This document shows positions 48,700 through 58,547 of a stretch of DNA of 64,000 bases, piece after piece. The DNA lies in contig NZ_JACIJP010000005.1 of the NCBI RefSeq assembly GCF_014199435.1, positions 179,140 through 243,139 of the forward strand, given 5' to 3'. Within the stretch, counting starts at the first letter, position 1; each line of letters begins with the position of its first letter. Both the position numbers and the translations under genes were made by a program. The notes beneath the pieces were generated by a model. It ran no database searches and had not been told where the DNA came from. It was given only the letters and a program-made list of their open reading frames with translations. Origin of the DNA: Sphingobium subterraneum. Its GTDB lineage: Bacteria > Pseudomonadota > Alphaproteobacteria > Sphingomonadales > Sphingomonadaceae.

Positions 48700-51262
48700 C
48701 GGGGGCGATCCCGAGCAAATCCTCCGCGCTCCGCATGATATTGCCGCTGGTATAGGGTTTCTGCACAACCGGCCGGGCGCGATGCTCCATCGGCAATTTG
48801 GCCTGTTCGCCATAGCCCGAGGCGAAAAAGAACGGGACGCCCATGTCGAGCAGTCGGTCGGCAATGCCGAAACTGGTCTGGTCGCCGAGGTTGATGTCGA
48901 GAATCGCAAAGTCCGGGGTGATCTGGTCGAGCAGATCGTGCGCGGCATCGACGGTTGATGCCGTGCTGATCGACGCGCCAAAGCGTTGCAGGATGTCTTC
49001 GGCATCCAGCGCGATGATCAGGCTGTCCTCGACCAGCATAACCGACAGACCGGCGAGCATTTCCGGGCGCACGGGGACATCCTGGGCATGCTGGTGCGGC
49101 GCAAGGCGGTTGCGCGCTGCTCGCCCCGCAGCGGGCAGGGTGACATGGCGCCTAGGGATACAGAAGCGGGCATGAACACCCGACGGGCGATAATCGATCG
49201 TCGCCACGCCGCCCAGGTCATAGGGCACCGAGCGTTCGATAATGGTCGTGCCGAACCCCTTGCGCGTGGGTTTTTCCACGCGGGGTCCGCCCGTTTCCAG
49301 CCAGGTGATGATGAGATCCTTGTCCCCGTCCAGCTTCCACGTCAGACTGATCTCGCCGTCACCCGACAGGCTGCCATATTTGGCCGAGTTGGTGACCAGC
49401 TCGTGGATCACCAGCGCCATTGTCGAATAGGCCTGCGGATTGAGCAGCACCCGGGGGCCCTGAGAGACGATGGCGTTCTGCTTCTGCGCAGCGAACGCGG
49501 CCGCTTCCGCCTCGATCAGTGCTTCGAGCGGGGCGGGCCCCCAATGGTCGTCGGTAATCTGGTTGTGCGCGCGCGCCAACGCGTGGATGCGGCCATCTAC
49601 GACCTTCACGAAGTCGTTGACCACATCTTCGTCGGGCTTCGATTGCCGGATCAGACCGCGGATCACGCCCAGAATGTTGCGTACGCGGTGGTTCAATTCG
49701 GCGATCAGCAGCTCCTGCCGGGCATTGGCCTGATGCCGTTCCGCCGCCGCTTCGTCGGCGAGGCGTAGCACGACCTCGATCAGCGTGGCGCGCAGCGTTT
49801 CGGCCACACGCAATTGTGACGGTGTAAAAGGCGCCGATTTCCCCTCCACCTGCTCCTTCCATTCGGCAAAGCTTTCGCGCGGGGTGAGGCGCGGGCCGTT
49901 GGGACCGAACTCGGTCTGCTTGTGCGGATCGCCTGCCCAGCGGACCGACCCTTTCATTTCCGAGCGGAACAGTACGACATAATCGCGCGGAGAACGGGAA
50001 ATGGGAATGGCCAGCAGCCCTGCGGCCTCGCCGGCAAACGCGCTTGCCCCGTCAACCAGCGAGCCGATATGATCGGTCGCGAAGACCTTGCCCGCCGCCG
50101 TTGCGTTCAGGGCGCGCACAATGCGACGGAAGTCTTCGGTCGGCGGCGTCGTTCCCGAAAAGGCGTAGGCGCCGTTGATCCACACGCCAACACCGTCGGC
50201 CGGTATGGTCCGGGTCAGGATGTCGGCAAGCCAGTCGGGATCCTTGAGCAGGGTCTCGTCGGACGCGACGGCACCGAGCAACTGGTCGGAGATGTCGCGC
50301 GCGCGGCGTTCATATTCCACAAGCTCGCGGCGCTCCCGGCTTTCGAGCCGCATCGAGAACATCTGCGAGAACAGTTCCGAGAGCGAACGGCTGTGAAAAC
50401 TGGGGGAAAGCGGCGCATAATGATGGCACGCGAACAGGCCCCACAGCGTGTCATCAACAATGATCGATATCGACAGCGACGCACCCACCCCCATATTCTT
50501 GAGATATTCGAGGTGAATGGGGGAAACGGAGCGAAGCACCGAAAGCGAAAGGTCGATGGGTTGCCGATGCTCGTCCAGCGGCGGGACGATCGCGACCGGC
50601 TCGGCGTCAACATCGTGGATGATGCGGATGAGATTGCGCAGGTACAGCGCGCGGGCCTGTTGGGGAATGTCGCTCGCCGGGTAATGCAGGCCCTTGAAGC
50701 TCCCGATGCCGGGCTTGCAGGCTTCCGCGACCACCTCGCCATGCCCGTCGGGTGCGAATTTGTAGACCATCACACGGTCGTAACCCAGCAGCGCACGCAC
50801 CTGCCGCGCCCCTTCGCGATAGAAGGCGTCGAGGTTCGGCTGGTTGTCGAGCCGCGTCATCATCCAGCGCACCGTGCTGGTCGCATCGCTGTGTTTGCCG
50901 CTGTCCGGTTCCGCCTCAATGATGATCTGGCTTCCGGCAAAATGGATCGCCACGTCAAACGCGGGGGCGTCGGAGCGCAGGCGGCATCCGTAGACCCTTT
51001 CCACCGTATCCGAACCGACAAGATACGCCACACGATTGCGCAGATCGTGCAGCAAATCCGGGTCGACGAAATCCGACAACGGATTGCCGACCAGATCCGC
51101 AGGCTCAAGGCCGAGATAGGTCCCCACATTGACAGAAGCGCGCGCAATCACCCAGTCCGCGCTCAGGGCGAGCAGGAAGCCGACCGGCTGTATAGCGCCA
51201 AGAAGATGAATGGGTTCACGATCACAATTGGTCAGGTCAACCTGAAATCCGCTATTCGCCAT
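48689..51262 (-). CDS. bphP: Bacteriophytochrome hybrid histidine kinase
   Basis: The 857-residue light sensor begins with a PAS domain carrying the biliverdin-binding Cys 13 (DLTNCDREPIHL). The GAF domain has HYPASDIPQQAR, and the PHY domain FACHHYAPLSPSFHSRSL. An HWE/HisKA2-type kinase follows, with the phospho-accepting His in ELNHRVRNILG near 520 and HELVTNSAKYGSLS. A C-terminal receiver domain has the phospho-Asp in AILDINLG near 787. It senses red/far-red light. ATG 51262 is used; the TTG four codons earlier lacks support. bphO overlaps its end. Confidence 0.95.
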   Translation of the reverse strand: MANSGFQVDLTNCDREPIHLLGAIQPVGFLLALSADWVIARASVNVGTYLGLEPADLVGNPLSDFVDPDLLHDLRNRVAYLVGSDTVERVYGCRLRSDAPAFDVAIHFAGSQIIIEAEPDSGKHSDATSTVRWMMTRLDNQPNLDAFYREGARQVRALLGYDRVMVYKFAPDGHGEVVAEACKPGIGSFKGLHYPASDIPQQARALYLRNLIRIIHDVDAEPVAIVPPLDEHRQPIDLSLSVLRSVSPIHLEYLKNMGVGASLSISIIVDDTLWGLFACHHYAPLSPSFHSRSLSELFSQMFSMRLESRERRELVEYERRARDISDQLLGAVASDETLLKDPDWLADILTRTIPADGVGVWINGAYAFSGTTPPTEDFRRIVRALNATAAGKVFATDHIGSLVDGASAFAGEAAGLLAIPISRSPRDYVVLFRSEMKGSVRWAGDPHKQTEFGPNGPRLTPRESFAEWKEQVEGKSAPFTPSQLRVAETLRATLIEVVLRLADEAAAERHQANARQELLIAELNHRVRNILGVIRGLIRQSKPDEDVVNDFVKVVDGRIHALARAHNQITDDHWGPAPLEALIEAEAAAFAAQKQNAIVSQGPRVLLNPQAYSTMALVIHELVTNSAKYGSLSGDGEISLTWKLDGDKDLIITWLETGGPRVEKPTRKGFGTTIIERSVPYDLGGVATIDYRPSGVHARFCIPRRHVTLPAAGRAARNRLAPHQHAQDVPVRPEMLAGLSVMLVEDSLIIALDAEDILQRFGASISTASTVDAAHDLLDQITPDFAILDINLGDQTSFGIADRLLDMGVPFFFASGYGEQAKLPMEHRARPVVQKPYTSGNIMRSAEDLLGIAPDVA

Positions 51263-51457
51263 TAAACCTGCCAACTCGCCCCATTCCTCTCGGAATAAAC
51301 CGCAACCGGCGCATTAGTTCCGACAAATCGGACGAAATCTACAACGACCGTATTTTAATCTTGCCGCCAATCAACATGTTAGGCTCAAGCATTTTTGGGT
51401 GGCCTGCATCGGAAAACAGAGGCAAGAGAAGGCGGAGAACCGGGAAGGGAACGACAC

Positions 51458-52339
51458 ATGATCGAACGGATCATCGACAAGCGAGGCCATGATCTTGGTG
51501 GCGGCCTGATCGTGGGGCGGGTGCTGCCCTTTCATGCCCGGCGCATGGTCGGACCCTATATCTTTTTCGATCACCTGGGGCCTGCGGAGTTGCCGCCCGG
51601 CGTTCCCAAGGATCTCGACGTGCGGCCGCATCCCCATATTGGCCTTGCGACCGTGACCTATCTTTATGACGGGGCGATGACCCATCGCGACAGCGTCGGC
51701 GTCACACAGGAAATCCGCCCCGGCGAGGTCAACTGGATGATTTCGGGCAGCGGCATCACCCATTCCGAGCGTTTCGATCACGCCCGCGCTTATGGCGCGA
51801 CGATGCACGGTATCCAGGCCTGGGTTGCCCTCCCGACCGAAACCGAGGAAAGTGCACCGTCCTTTCATCATCATGCGGGCGAAGACCTGCCGACATGGGC
51901 CGAGGGAGGGATCAGCGGGCGGCTGATCGCTGGCGCTATCGATGGGATGCAGTCGGCGGTGCCGGTCCATTCACCCCAATTTTACATGCACTGGCAGATG
52001 GAAGCGGGGGCGCACAGCGCGATATCCGACGAATATTCCGAACGGGCGGTCTATTGCGCCACCGGTGCGCTGGAGGTGGACGGCCGTCCCCTGCGCGCCG
52101 GTCAGATGGCCATATTGTCGGCGGGTGGCCGTGTCCCGGTTCGTGCGGAAATTCCCTCCACGGTGATGGTGGTGGGCGGCGAGCCGATCGGAGAGCGCTT
52201 CATGCTCTGGAACTTTGTGTCGTCCAGCAAGGATCGTCTCCTGCAAGCGAGGGAAGACTGGATTCAGGGCCGGATGAAGCTCCCCGACGTCGATAATGGC
52301 GAATTCATCCCGTTTCCCGAAAACCGGACGGTCGAGTAA
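51458..52339 (+). CDS. Pirin family protein
   Basis: The 293-residue bicupin has the pirin signature: MVGPYIFFDHLGPAE, metal ligands in VRPHPHIGLATVTYLYDG and HRDSVG, and GEVNWMISGSGITHSER. Pirins bind iron; some are quercetin dioxygenases, others regulators. ATG 51458 follows GGGAAGGGA. It is monocistronic, divergent from bphP over 195 bases. Confidence 0.95.
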   Translation: MIERIIDKRGHDLGGGLIVGRVLPFHARRMVGPYIFFDHLGPAELPPGVPKDLDVRPHPHIGLATVTYLYDGAMTHRDSVGVTQEIRPGEVNWMISGSGITHSERFDHARAYGATMHGIQAWVALPTETEESAPSFHHHAGEDLPTWAEGGISGRLIAGAIDGMQSAVPVHSPQFYMHWQMEAGAHSAISDEYSERAVYCATGALEVDGRPLRAGQMAILSAGGRVPVRAEIPSTVMVVGGEPIGERFMLWNFVSSSKDRLLQAREDWIQGRMKLPDVDNGEFIPFPENRTVE

Positions 52340-52502
52340 GCCCTTTCGGAGCATCTCTCCGGCCCAACCGCGCGGCGTTGATCAGGGGCCTTTCGTCAAT
52401 CGCCTGGGGCGGCCGTGACGAAATGTGACGTGACGTACCCCAAGGCGCGCCGCATGGCATTGCGCTCTGACGCGCGTTGCGGCTGCGGAGTATCAAACGC
52501 GC

Positions 52503-52937
52503 TTAATGGCTGAGCAGATGTTCGGAAACCCAACGGATTCTAGCAATCTCCCAAGACCCGTCCGTCCGACGACGCAAATGGTCATGATAGCGTCCGATTG
52601 CGCTATCCGTCCTGGAGCCGCCTTTCTCGCGCATCATTGCGACGATGGTCCAACTCGCCTCGGCGCTCATTCCGTCAATCGCGATGTTCGGCGTCTGAAT
52701 GGAGTGCCACAGCCAATCTCGGGAGTTTCCCAGATCCCCCAGAAAGGCTGTCGCGTCGCCGCGACCATGTAAGACCGATTCCCCGTAATCGCACACGATA
52801 TCCTCGGCAAAAACAGCTGTAAGCCGCGCAATGCCGGTTGCAGAGTCGGTGACACATTGGTCGACGGCCTGGCAATATTCGGCCTTTACCCGCATGATTT
52901 CGCAAATGTCGGTGGCAAAGCCAGCTGCATGTGACAT
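52503..52937 (-). CDS. SnoaL-like (NTF2 fold) protein
   Basis: The 144-residue protein has the SnoaL/NTF2 pattern: KAEYCQAVDQCVTD, FAEDIVCDYGESVLHGRGDATAFL, WHSIQTPNIAIDGMSAEASWTIVAMM and GRYHDHLRRRTDGSWEIARIRW. Members are small isomerases, dehydratases or binding proteins; the substrate is unknown. GGGAGGAG stands before ATG 52937. It is the last gene before the second accessory region. Confidence 0.88.
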   Translation of the reverse strand: MSHAAGFATDICEIMRVKAEYCQAVDQCVTDSATGIARLTAVFAEDIVCDYGESVLHGRGDATAFLGDLGNSRDWLWHSIQTPNIAIDGMSAEASWTIVAMMREKGGSRTDSAIGRYHDHLRRRTDGSWEIARIRWVSEHLLSH

Positions 52938-53107
52938 AGCACGCTCCTCCCGATCGTTTCTTCAAACACCCCGAGGGAGTTCGACCCTTCCGCGTTGCGA
53001 TCGTGAGTATAGGCATGTCGGTCTTCGAAATCATGCTCGGATAATTTAGCGATCCGTTCGTGGCTGTTGTAATGGGATCTTGATCGAGGCCCGTGCCGGA
53101 GATGGAT

Positions 53108-53790
53108 TCATGCGGCCAGCGCCAAATCCATTCCTGGCTTGAGCACGATCTTGGTCACCTCATTCTGCTTGTCGTGGAACATCTTGTACCCTTCCGGTGC
53201 CTGCTCAAGCGGCAGCCGGTGCGATATAAGAAAAGTCGTGTCGATCTTGCCCTCCATGATCGCGGTGAGCAGGGCAGGCATGTAATGCTGCACATGGGTC
53301 TGGCCGGTTTTCAGGGTCAGACCCTTCTCCATAAACGCGCCCAAGGGAAATTTATCGACGATGCCGCCATAGACCGCCGGCATGGAGACCCGCCCACCCT
53401 TGCGGCACGCGACGATGGCCTGCCGGATCGAATGAATACGGTCGGTGCCGAGAAACATGCTGGCCTTGATCTGGTCCACCACATTGTCGACGAAGAAGCC
53501 ATGGGCTTCCAGGCCGACCGCATCGATAACTGCATCGGGTCCAATGCCGCCGGTCATATCCATCAGCGCTTCATAGGTTTTCGATTCCTCGAAGTTGATT
53601 GTTTCGGCGCCAAATTTCCTGGCCAGCTCGAGCCGGTGCGGGAAATGATCGATAGCGATGACGCGCTTTGCGCCCATCAGAAATGCCGATTGCACCGCGA
53701 ACAGTCCGACCGGACCGCAGCCCCAGACCGCCACGGTATCCCCCGGTTCGATGTCGGCGTTCTCCGCCGCCTGCCAACCAGTGGGTCCCT
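53108..53790 (-). pseudogene. Zinc-type alcohol dehydrogenase, 5' half lost
   Basis: The frame from about 53,790 to 53,108 matches the C-terminal Rossmann half of a formaldehyde-dehydrogenase-like zinc alcohol dehydrogenase. It runs PTGWQAAENADIEPGDTVAVWGCGPVGLFAVQSA, RVIAIDHFPHRLELARKFGAETINF and GGRVSMPAVYGGIVDKFP. The N-terminal zinc-binding catalytic domain (about 160-180 residues) is missing; upstream bases belong to a different, opposite gene. The ATG 53734 within the NAD-binding motif cannot yield an active enzyme. The join near 53,790 is shared with the aminotransferase remnant. Confidence 0.85.
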
Positions 53791-54594
53791 TACCCCGTGA
53801 GCAACGGCATCCAGAAGGGGGTAACGGACGAAATCGTGATCCTGCCGTATAACGACGCTGCCATGTTCCGGGAAGTAATGCGTGCGAACCCCGGTCGGTT
53901 CGCGGCGGTCATATGTGAACCGATGCAGCGCACGCTCAGCCCGCTGCCGGGGTTTCTGGAGACACTTCGGGAGGAATGTGACCGGTCGGGCACCGTGCTG
54001 ATCTTCGATGAGGTGGTCAGTGGTTTCCGCATTGCTCCCGGCGGAGCACAGGAGAAGTACGGCGTGACGCCCGACCTGACGGCATTGGGCAAGGCTTTTG
54101 GGGGCGGAATGCCGCTGGCGGCGATTGTAGGTCGCCGGTCGCTGATGGAACATCTTGATCCTTCGGATCTGAGCACCCAGTACAGCTTCCATTGCGGCAC
54201 CTTCAACGGATTGCCGATGAGCATCGCTTGTGCCCAAACAGCGATTGATCTGCTCGTCGACGAAGGTGGCATTGCTCGGCTGGCTGAACTGGGTTCATAT
54301 GCGCGCGAGCGCCTGCACCGCATGTTCCATGATCTTCAGGAACCGGTGTGCGTCACCGGTGATGGTCCGATCTTTCACTTCTACTTCACCGAAGAGGATG
54401 TTCATGATCACGCGGCGGTTCGCCGCGCGAACAACGCCTTTGGCGATGCCATCCATCGCAGGCTGTATGGCGCGGGCATCTATAAGCAGTTCAGCAAGGC
54501 CTATCTGAGCATTGCGCACGAGGAGAGCCATATAGACGCCTTCTGCGATGCGCTGCTTTGGGCCTATCGTGCCGAACGTGGATCGGCAACGTGA
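53791..54594 (+). pseudogene. Class III aminotransferase / GSA-aminomutase-like, 5' part lost
   Basis: About 267 C-terminal residues remain. They include RTLSPLPGFLETLREECDRSGTVLIFDEVVSGFR (PLP-binding Asp), ALGKAFGGGMPLAAIVG (PLP lysine) and SFHCGTFNGLPMSIAC. The family needs about 430 residues; the N-terminal part with the phosphate-binding Gly-Ser/Thr loop is missing. Similarity begins at PYPVSNGIQKGV exactly where the alcohol dehydrogenase remnant ends. Translation from GTG 53,803 could give a stable fragment but not an enzyme. The MFS gene directly follows, possibly with a GTGA overlap. Confidence 0.85.
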
Positions 54595-54620
54595 CCCCCG
54601 CAATTGAAGAGAACGGCGAC

Positions 54621-55826
54621 ATGGCGCATCCTGTAGCCGTTGATGAGCGACGGGGCGACCTTGGTCTGCCCGTCTTTAGCGACTGGCGATCCCTGGGCAT
54701 CTCCATGTTCCTTGGTACGTTCGCGACTCTCTCTATCGGGACGGCGCCGATTTCGATGGGCGCTCTGGTCGATGCTGGCAAGCTCACCACGAGCGCTATC
54801 GGGGGCGTCGCGACAGCGGAGATACTGTCCTTAGCCTTCGGCGGCGCGGTCGGGCCTTGGTTCCTCTCCAAGGGGTCCATGCGCTACAAGCTCGTCATAA
54901 TCTCTGCGCTGTTGTTAGTCGCCAACCTCGCTACATATGAGTCCGCGCTGCCCTATAGCATCTATCTTGTACGGATCGCCGCAGGAACTCTCGAAGGTTT
55001 GTTGACGGCGGCGATGATGCTGATGATTGTGTCTTCGCGCGATCCGGAGAGATCCCAGGCGATCTATCTTTCGGCATCGACAGTACCCCAGGTCGCGATC
55101 AACTACGCACTCGCCGTATATCTCATCCCGCAGTTCGGTCCCGTGTCTGGCTTTGGGGTCATGGCGGTTCTGACTGTGTTCGGCATCTTCCTCTCGATCC
55201 TTATGCCGGCTGTTGCGCCCCATCGCCCCCACAAGCAGGCAGCCCACAATCAGGCATGGTCGGTTCCGATCTTGCTGATCTGTGCCGTGATATTCATTCA
55301 TAACGCGGCCATCGCCTGCGTGTGGTATTATATCGAACGTCTGGCGACGCTTGGCGGAGCAACGCGAAGCGAAATCGGCCTTTCCGTTTCCGTCTTCCTC
55401 ACCGCCCAGTTTTTGGGCGCAACAAGCGCTGCCTTCAAAAGAGCGCCCTATGGCAGCAGGTACACGATTTTTTTCCTGACGATTTTGCTGGCTTGCCTGT
55501 CGCTCGTGTTTCCATATGCGCCATCCGGTCCAGCGCTGCTTGCCATTTCGGCCCTGTTCGGGTTCTTTCAGATCGTGATCACGCCCTGCTGTATTCGCCT
55601 GATGATCTGGATGGATCCGGAAGGGCGGGCGGTTCCGCAACTCACGCCGCTGACGTTGGTGGGATTGAGCGGAGGATCGTTTCTGGCGTCCCGTGTCGTG
55701 GCCCATGATGATGTATCTTCGGCCTTCACGGCTGCTGCGGTCCTGATGGTTTTGGCCGGCATCGCCTCAGTCGCGGCTGTCATTGTCAAGAACAGGTCAG
55801 CGCCGCTGAACACCGCACTAGGTTGA
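54621..55826 (+). CDS. MFS transporter
   Basis: The 401-residue inner membrane protein has about twelve hydrophobic helices: ISMFLGTFATLSIGTAPISMGALVDAG at the start and GGSFLASRVVAHDDVSSAFTAAAVLMVLAGIASVAAVIV at the end. General MFS features are visible (SALPYSIYLVRIAAGTLEGLL), but no substrate signature. ATG 54621 is the call; GTG 54591, overlapping the aminotransferase stop, is an equally plausible coupled start. Its neighbours suggest uptake of an amino acid or dicarboxylate feeding glutaryl-CoA metabolism. Confidence 0.85.
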   Translation: MAHPVAVDERRGDLGLPVFSDWRSLGISMFLGTFATLSIGTAPISMGALVDAGKLTTSAIGGVATAEILSLAFGGAVGPWFLSKGSMRYKLVIISALLLVANLATYESALPYSIYLVRIAAGTLEGLLTAAMMLMIVSSRDPERSQAIYLSASTVPQVAINYALAVYLIPQFGPVSGFGVMAVLTVFGIFLSILMPAVAPHRPHKQAAHNQAWSVPILLICAVIFIHNAAIACVWYYIERLATLGGATRSEIGLSVSVFLTAQFLGATSAAFKRAPYGSRYTIFFLTILLACLSLVFPYAPSGPALLAISALFGFFQIVITPCCIRLMIWMDPEGRAVPQLTPLTLVGLSGGSFLASRVVAHDDVSSAFTAAAVLMVLAGIASVAAVIVKNRSAPLNTALG

Positions 55827-55955
55827 TGTGTGCCCCCGCAGCAACGAGCAAGTTGCTGATGGTACCAATTCGGTGGAGCAGTCGTGTAAACCGATGATGG
55901 ATCAACAGCCCCGTGGGCATGGTTCCCATACCGCTGGATAGAGGATATTACCCGT

Positions 55956-57131
55956 ATGAATTCGTTCGGCTGGATCGATCCATTTGTGATCGCGGGGCAG
56001 CTTACCGAGGAGGAAGCGCTGATCGCTGCGACGGCTCGCGCCTATGCACAGGATAAGTTGCAGCCACGCGTGATCGACGCATATGCCCGTGAATATACCG
56101 ATCCCGAGATCTTTCGTGAAATGGGAGCGTTGGGCCTGTTGGGACTGACGGTAGATCCGCGCTATGGAGGGTCAGGTGCATCCTATGTCGCCTATGGATT
56201 GACCGCGCGTGAAATCGAGCGCGTCGATTCGGGCTACCGATCGATGATGTCTGTCCAGTCCAGCCTGGTGATGTATCCCATTGAGGCATTTGGTTCTGAG
56301 GCACAGAAGCTGCGCTACCTCCCGAAACTCGCCACGGGTGAAGCAATCGGCTGTTTCGGCCTGACCGAGCCTGACGCCGGATCTGATCCCGGATCGATGC
56401 GCACGCGTGCGGTCAAGACCCCAGGCGGCTATCGGCTCAACGGAGCCAAGACCTGGATCTCGAATGCGCCGATTGCTGACGTTTTCGTGATCTGGGCGAA
56501 ATCCGACGCCCATGGCGGCGCTATCCGGGGCTTCATTCTCGAACGGGGTGCGAAGGGTCTCTCCACGCCGAAAATCAACGGTAAATTGTCCCTGCGCGCA
56601 TCGGTGACCGGGATGATCGATCTGGACGATGTTGAAGTCGGCGACGACGCTATCCTCCCGAACGTAGAAGGTTTAAAAGGGCCGTTCGGGTGTCTCAATC
56701 GTGCCCGCTATGGTATTTCCTGGGGTGTATTGGGCGCGGCGGAGTTCTGCTTTCACACAGCGCGGCAATACGGCCTCGACCGAAAACAGTTCGGTCGGCC
56801 GCTCGCCGCTACCCAGCTTTATCAAAAAAAGCTGGCCGATATGATGACGGACATCGCCTTCGGTCTTCAGGCCAGCCTACGCGTAGGTCGGCTGATGGAG
56901 GAAGCCCGGTTTGCACCCGAGATGATCTCCATGGTCAAGCGCAACAACTGCGGCAAGGCGCTTGATATCGCGCGGCTCGCACGCGACATGCATGGTGGCA
57001 ACGGCATATCCGAAGAATATCAGGTGATGCGGCATATGGCGAACCTTGAAACGGTGAACACATACGAGGGCGCGCATGATGTCCACGCTCTCATTCTTGG
57101 GCGGGCGATCACCGACCTGGCGGCGTTTTGA
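55956..57131 (+). CDS. gcdH: Glutaryl-CoA dehydrogenase-like acyl-CoA dehydrogenase
   Basis: The 391-residue flavoprotein has the acyl-CoA dehydrogenase layout: [19 protein letters not shown] (FAD site), [33 protein letters not shown] and, at the C-terminus, [14 protein letters not shown] and [17 protein letters not shown] with the catalytic glutamate in TYEG. This pattern is characteristic of glutaryl-CoA dehydrogenase, which converts glutaryl-CoA to crotonyl-CoA in lysine or aromatic degradation. Its stop overlaps the CoA-transferase start (TGATG). Confidence 0.9.
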   Translation: MNSFGWIDPFVIAGQLTEEEALIAATARAYAQDKLQPRVIDAYAREYTDPEIFREMGALGLLGLTVDPRYGGSGASYVAYGLTAREIERVDSGYRSMMSVQSSLVMYPIEAFGSEAQKLRYLPKLATGEAIGCFGLTEPDAGSDPGSMRTRAVKTPGGYRLNGAKTWISNAPIADVFVIWAKSDAHGGAIRGFILERGAKGLSTPKINGKLSLRASVTGMIDLDDVEVGDDAILPNVEGLKGPFGCLNRARYGISWGVLGAAEFCFHTARQYGLDRKQFGRPLAATQLYQKKLADMMTDIAFGLQASLRVGRLMEEARFAPEMISMVKRNNCGKALDIARLARDMHGGNGISEEYQVMRHMANLETVNTYEGAHDVHALILGRAITDLAAF

Positions 57132-58258
57132 TGGCCGGGCCGCTGTCAGGCATTCGGGTGTTGGAAATGGCCAGGATTTTGGCAGGCCCCTGGGCCGGCC
57201 AGATATTAGCTGATCTCGGCGCGGAAGTGGTCAAGATCGAGTCGCCAGAAGGGGACGAGACGCGGCGCTGGGGGCCACCATTCATCGACAATGCAGACGG
57301 AACCCGCGATGCTGCCTATTTCCATTCGGCCAACCGCGGAAAGACATCGATCGCAATTGATTTCAGCACAGCCGAGGGGCAGGCGCAGATACGCGAGCTT
57401 GCCCGCTCGTCCGACATCCTCATCGAAAACTTCAAGGTTGGGAACCTGGCGCGCTATGGTCTCGATTATCCCACGTTGTCGCGCGACAATCCGGGCCTGA
57501 TCTACTGTTCGATAACCGGGTTCGGCCAGGATGGCCCCTATGCATCCCGCGCTGGTTACGATTTTATTGTTCAGGGGATCAGCGGCATTATGTCACTGAC
57601 CGGCGAAGCAGACGGCACACCGCAGAAGACCGGCGTTGCCTACGCGGACATCATGACCGGCATCTATGCCGTCGTGGCGATCCAGTCCGCTCTCATCGCC
57701 CGGACGCAAACGGGAAACGGTGCGTGGATTGACATGGCGCTGCTAGACGTCATGGTTGGCACACTCGCCAATCAGGCGATGAACTATCTGTCGTCTGGGG
57801 TCTGTCCGCAACGCATGGGGAATGCGCATCCCAACATCGCGCCATACGAGGCTTTTCCAGTAGAGGACGGCTGGTTTATCCTAGCGATTGGTTCCGATGC
57901 GCAGTTTCAGCGCTTCTGGAACCTGATAGGGCTTGCACCTGATCCCGAATTCGCGACCAACGGACAGCGGGTGGCCCAGCGCGAGCGACTGAGCGCGACG
58001 ATCGCCTTGGCGACGCGGCTTTGGAAGCGTGATACGCTGCTTGCTGAGCTGGATCGCCTGGGCGTGCCGGCAGGCCCGATTAATGACGTTTCCCAGGCAT
58101 TTGCCGACCCGCAAGTCATTCACCGTCAGATCGCGCTTTCGCTGCCGCGCGAAGGAGCGAATGAGGTGCCGGGTCTTCGGCTTCCCATCAGGTTCGTGGG
58201 CGTTCCTCCCTATACGGCCTCCGTTGGCCCACTAATTCCCCGCCTCGCGTCGACGTAG
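57131..58258 (+). CDS. CaiB/BaiF family CoA-transferase
   Basis: The 375-residue class III CoA-transferase shows GIRVLEMARILAGPWAGQILADLGAEVVKIE, GDETRRWGPPF, the catalytic Asp in GVAYADIMTGIYA near 170 and QAMNYLSSG. Coupled to gcdH, it is best explained as a glutarate CoA-transferase (SUGCT type) that makes the substrate for GcdH. The 289 bases downstream contain the lux-box-like palindrome. Confidence 0.9.
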   Translation: MAGPLSGIRVLEMARILAGPWAGQILADLGAEVVKIESPEGDETRRWGPPFIDNADGTRDAAYFHSANRGKTSIAIDFSTAEGQAQIRELARSSDILIENFKVGNLARYGLDYPTLSRDNPGLIYCSITGFGQDGPYASRAGYDFIVQGISGIMSLTGEADGTPQKTGVAYADIMTGIYAVVAIQSALIARTQTGNGAWIDMALLDVMVGTLANQAMNYLSSGVCPQRMGNAHPNIAPYEAFPVEDGWFILAIGSDAQFQRFWNLIGLAPDPEFATNGQRVAQRERLSATIALATRLWKRDTLLAELDRLGVPAGPINDVSQAFADPQVIHRQIALSLPREGANEVPGLRLPIRFVGVPPYTASVGPLIPRLAST

Positions 58259-58481
58259 ACGGGAACGTCAGAGATGAGCACCTGACCTGACGCGCGGCCT
58301 GGTAGATGGACTTCAATCAACGCTTTAACGGTGAAGGAAAATAGAAATCGGTCTCAATCGGCACTACCCGCACAAATGTAAATGCAATTCCTTCTCGCGG
58401 AAAAATAGACAGAAGGGCTTTTTCAATCCAAACGACCCTATATGTAGGAAATACTCAACAACCGTCATTGCCTTATTCATT

Positions 58482-58502
58482 CTCACCTCAAATTTGGGTG
58501 AG
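58482..58502. promoter_or_regulatory. lux-box-like palindrome upstream of luxR
   Basis: CTCACC and GGTGAG form the arms of a 21-base near-perfect palindrome whose centre contains CAAATTTG. It ends 45 bases before the luxR start. Size and position fit an AHL-regulator operator, though the arms differ from the classical ACCTG consensus, so another dimeric regulator could be the user. Confidence 0.55.
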
Positions 58503-58547
58503 AGTAGCGCACATAGAATAGTTACCCGGTGAACGAGAGACTGATCG

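Noticed and set aside
49922..51265. 447-codon frame antisense to bphP
   Set aside because: It is a shadow of the phytochrome gene, without motifs.
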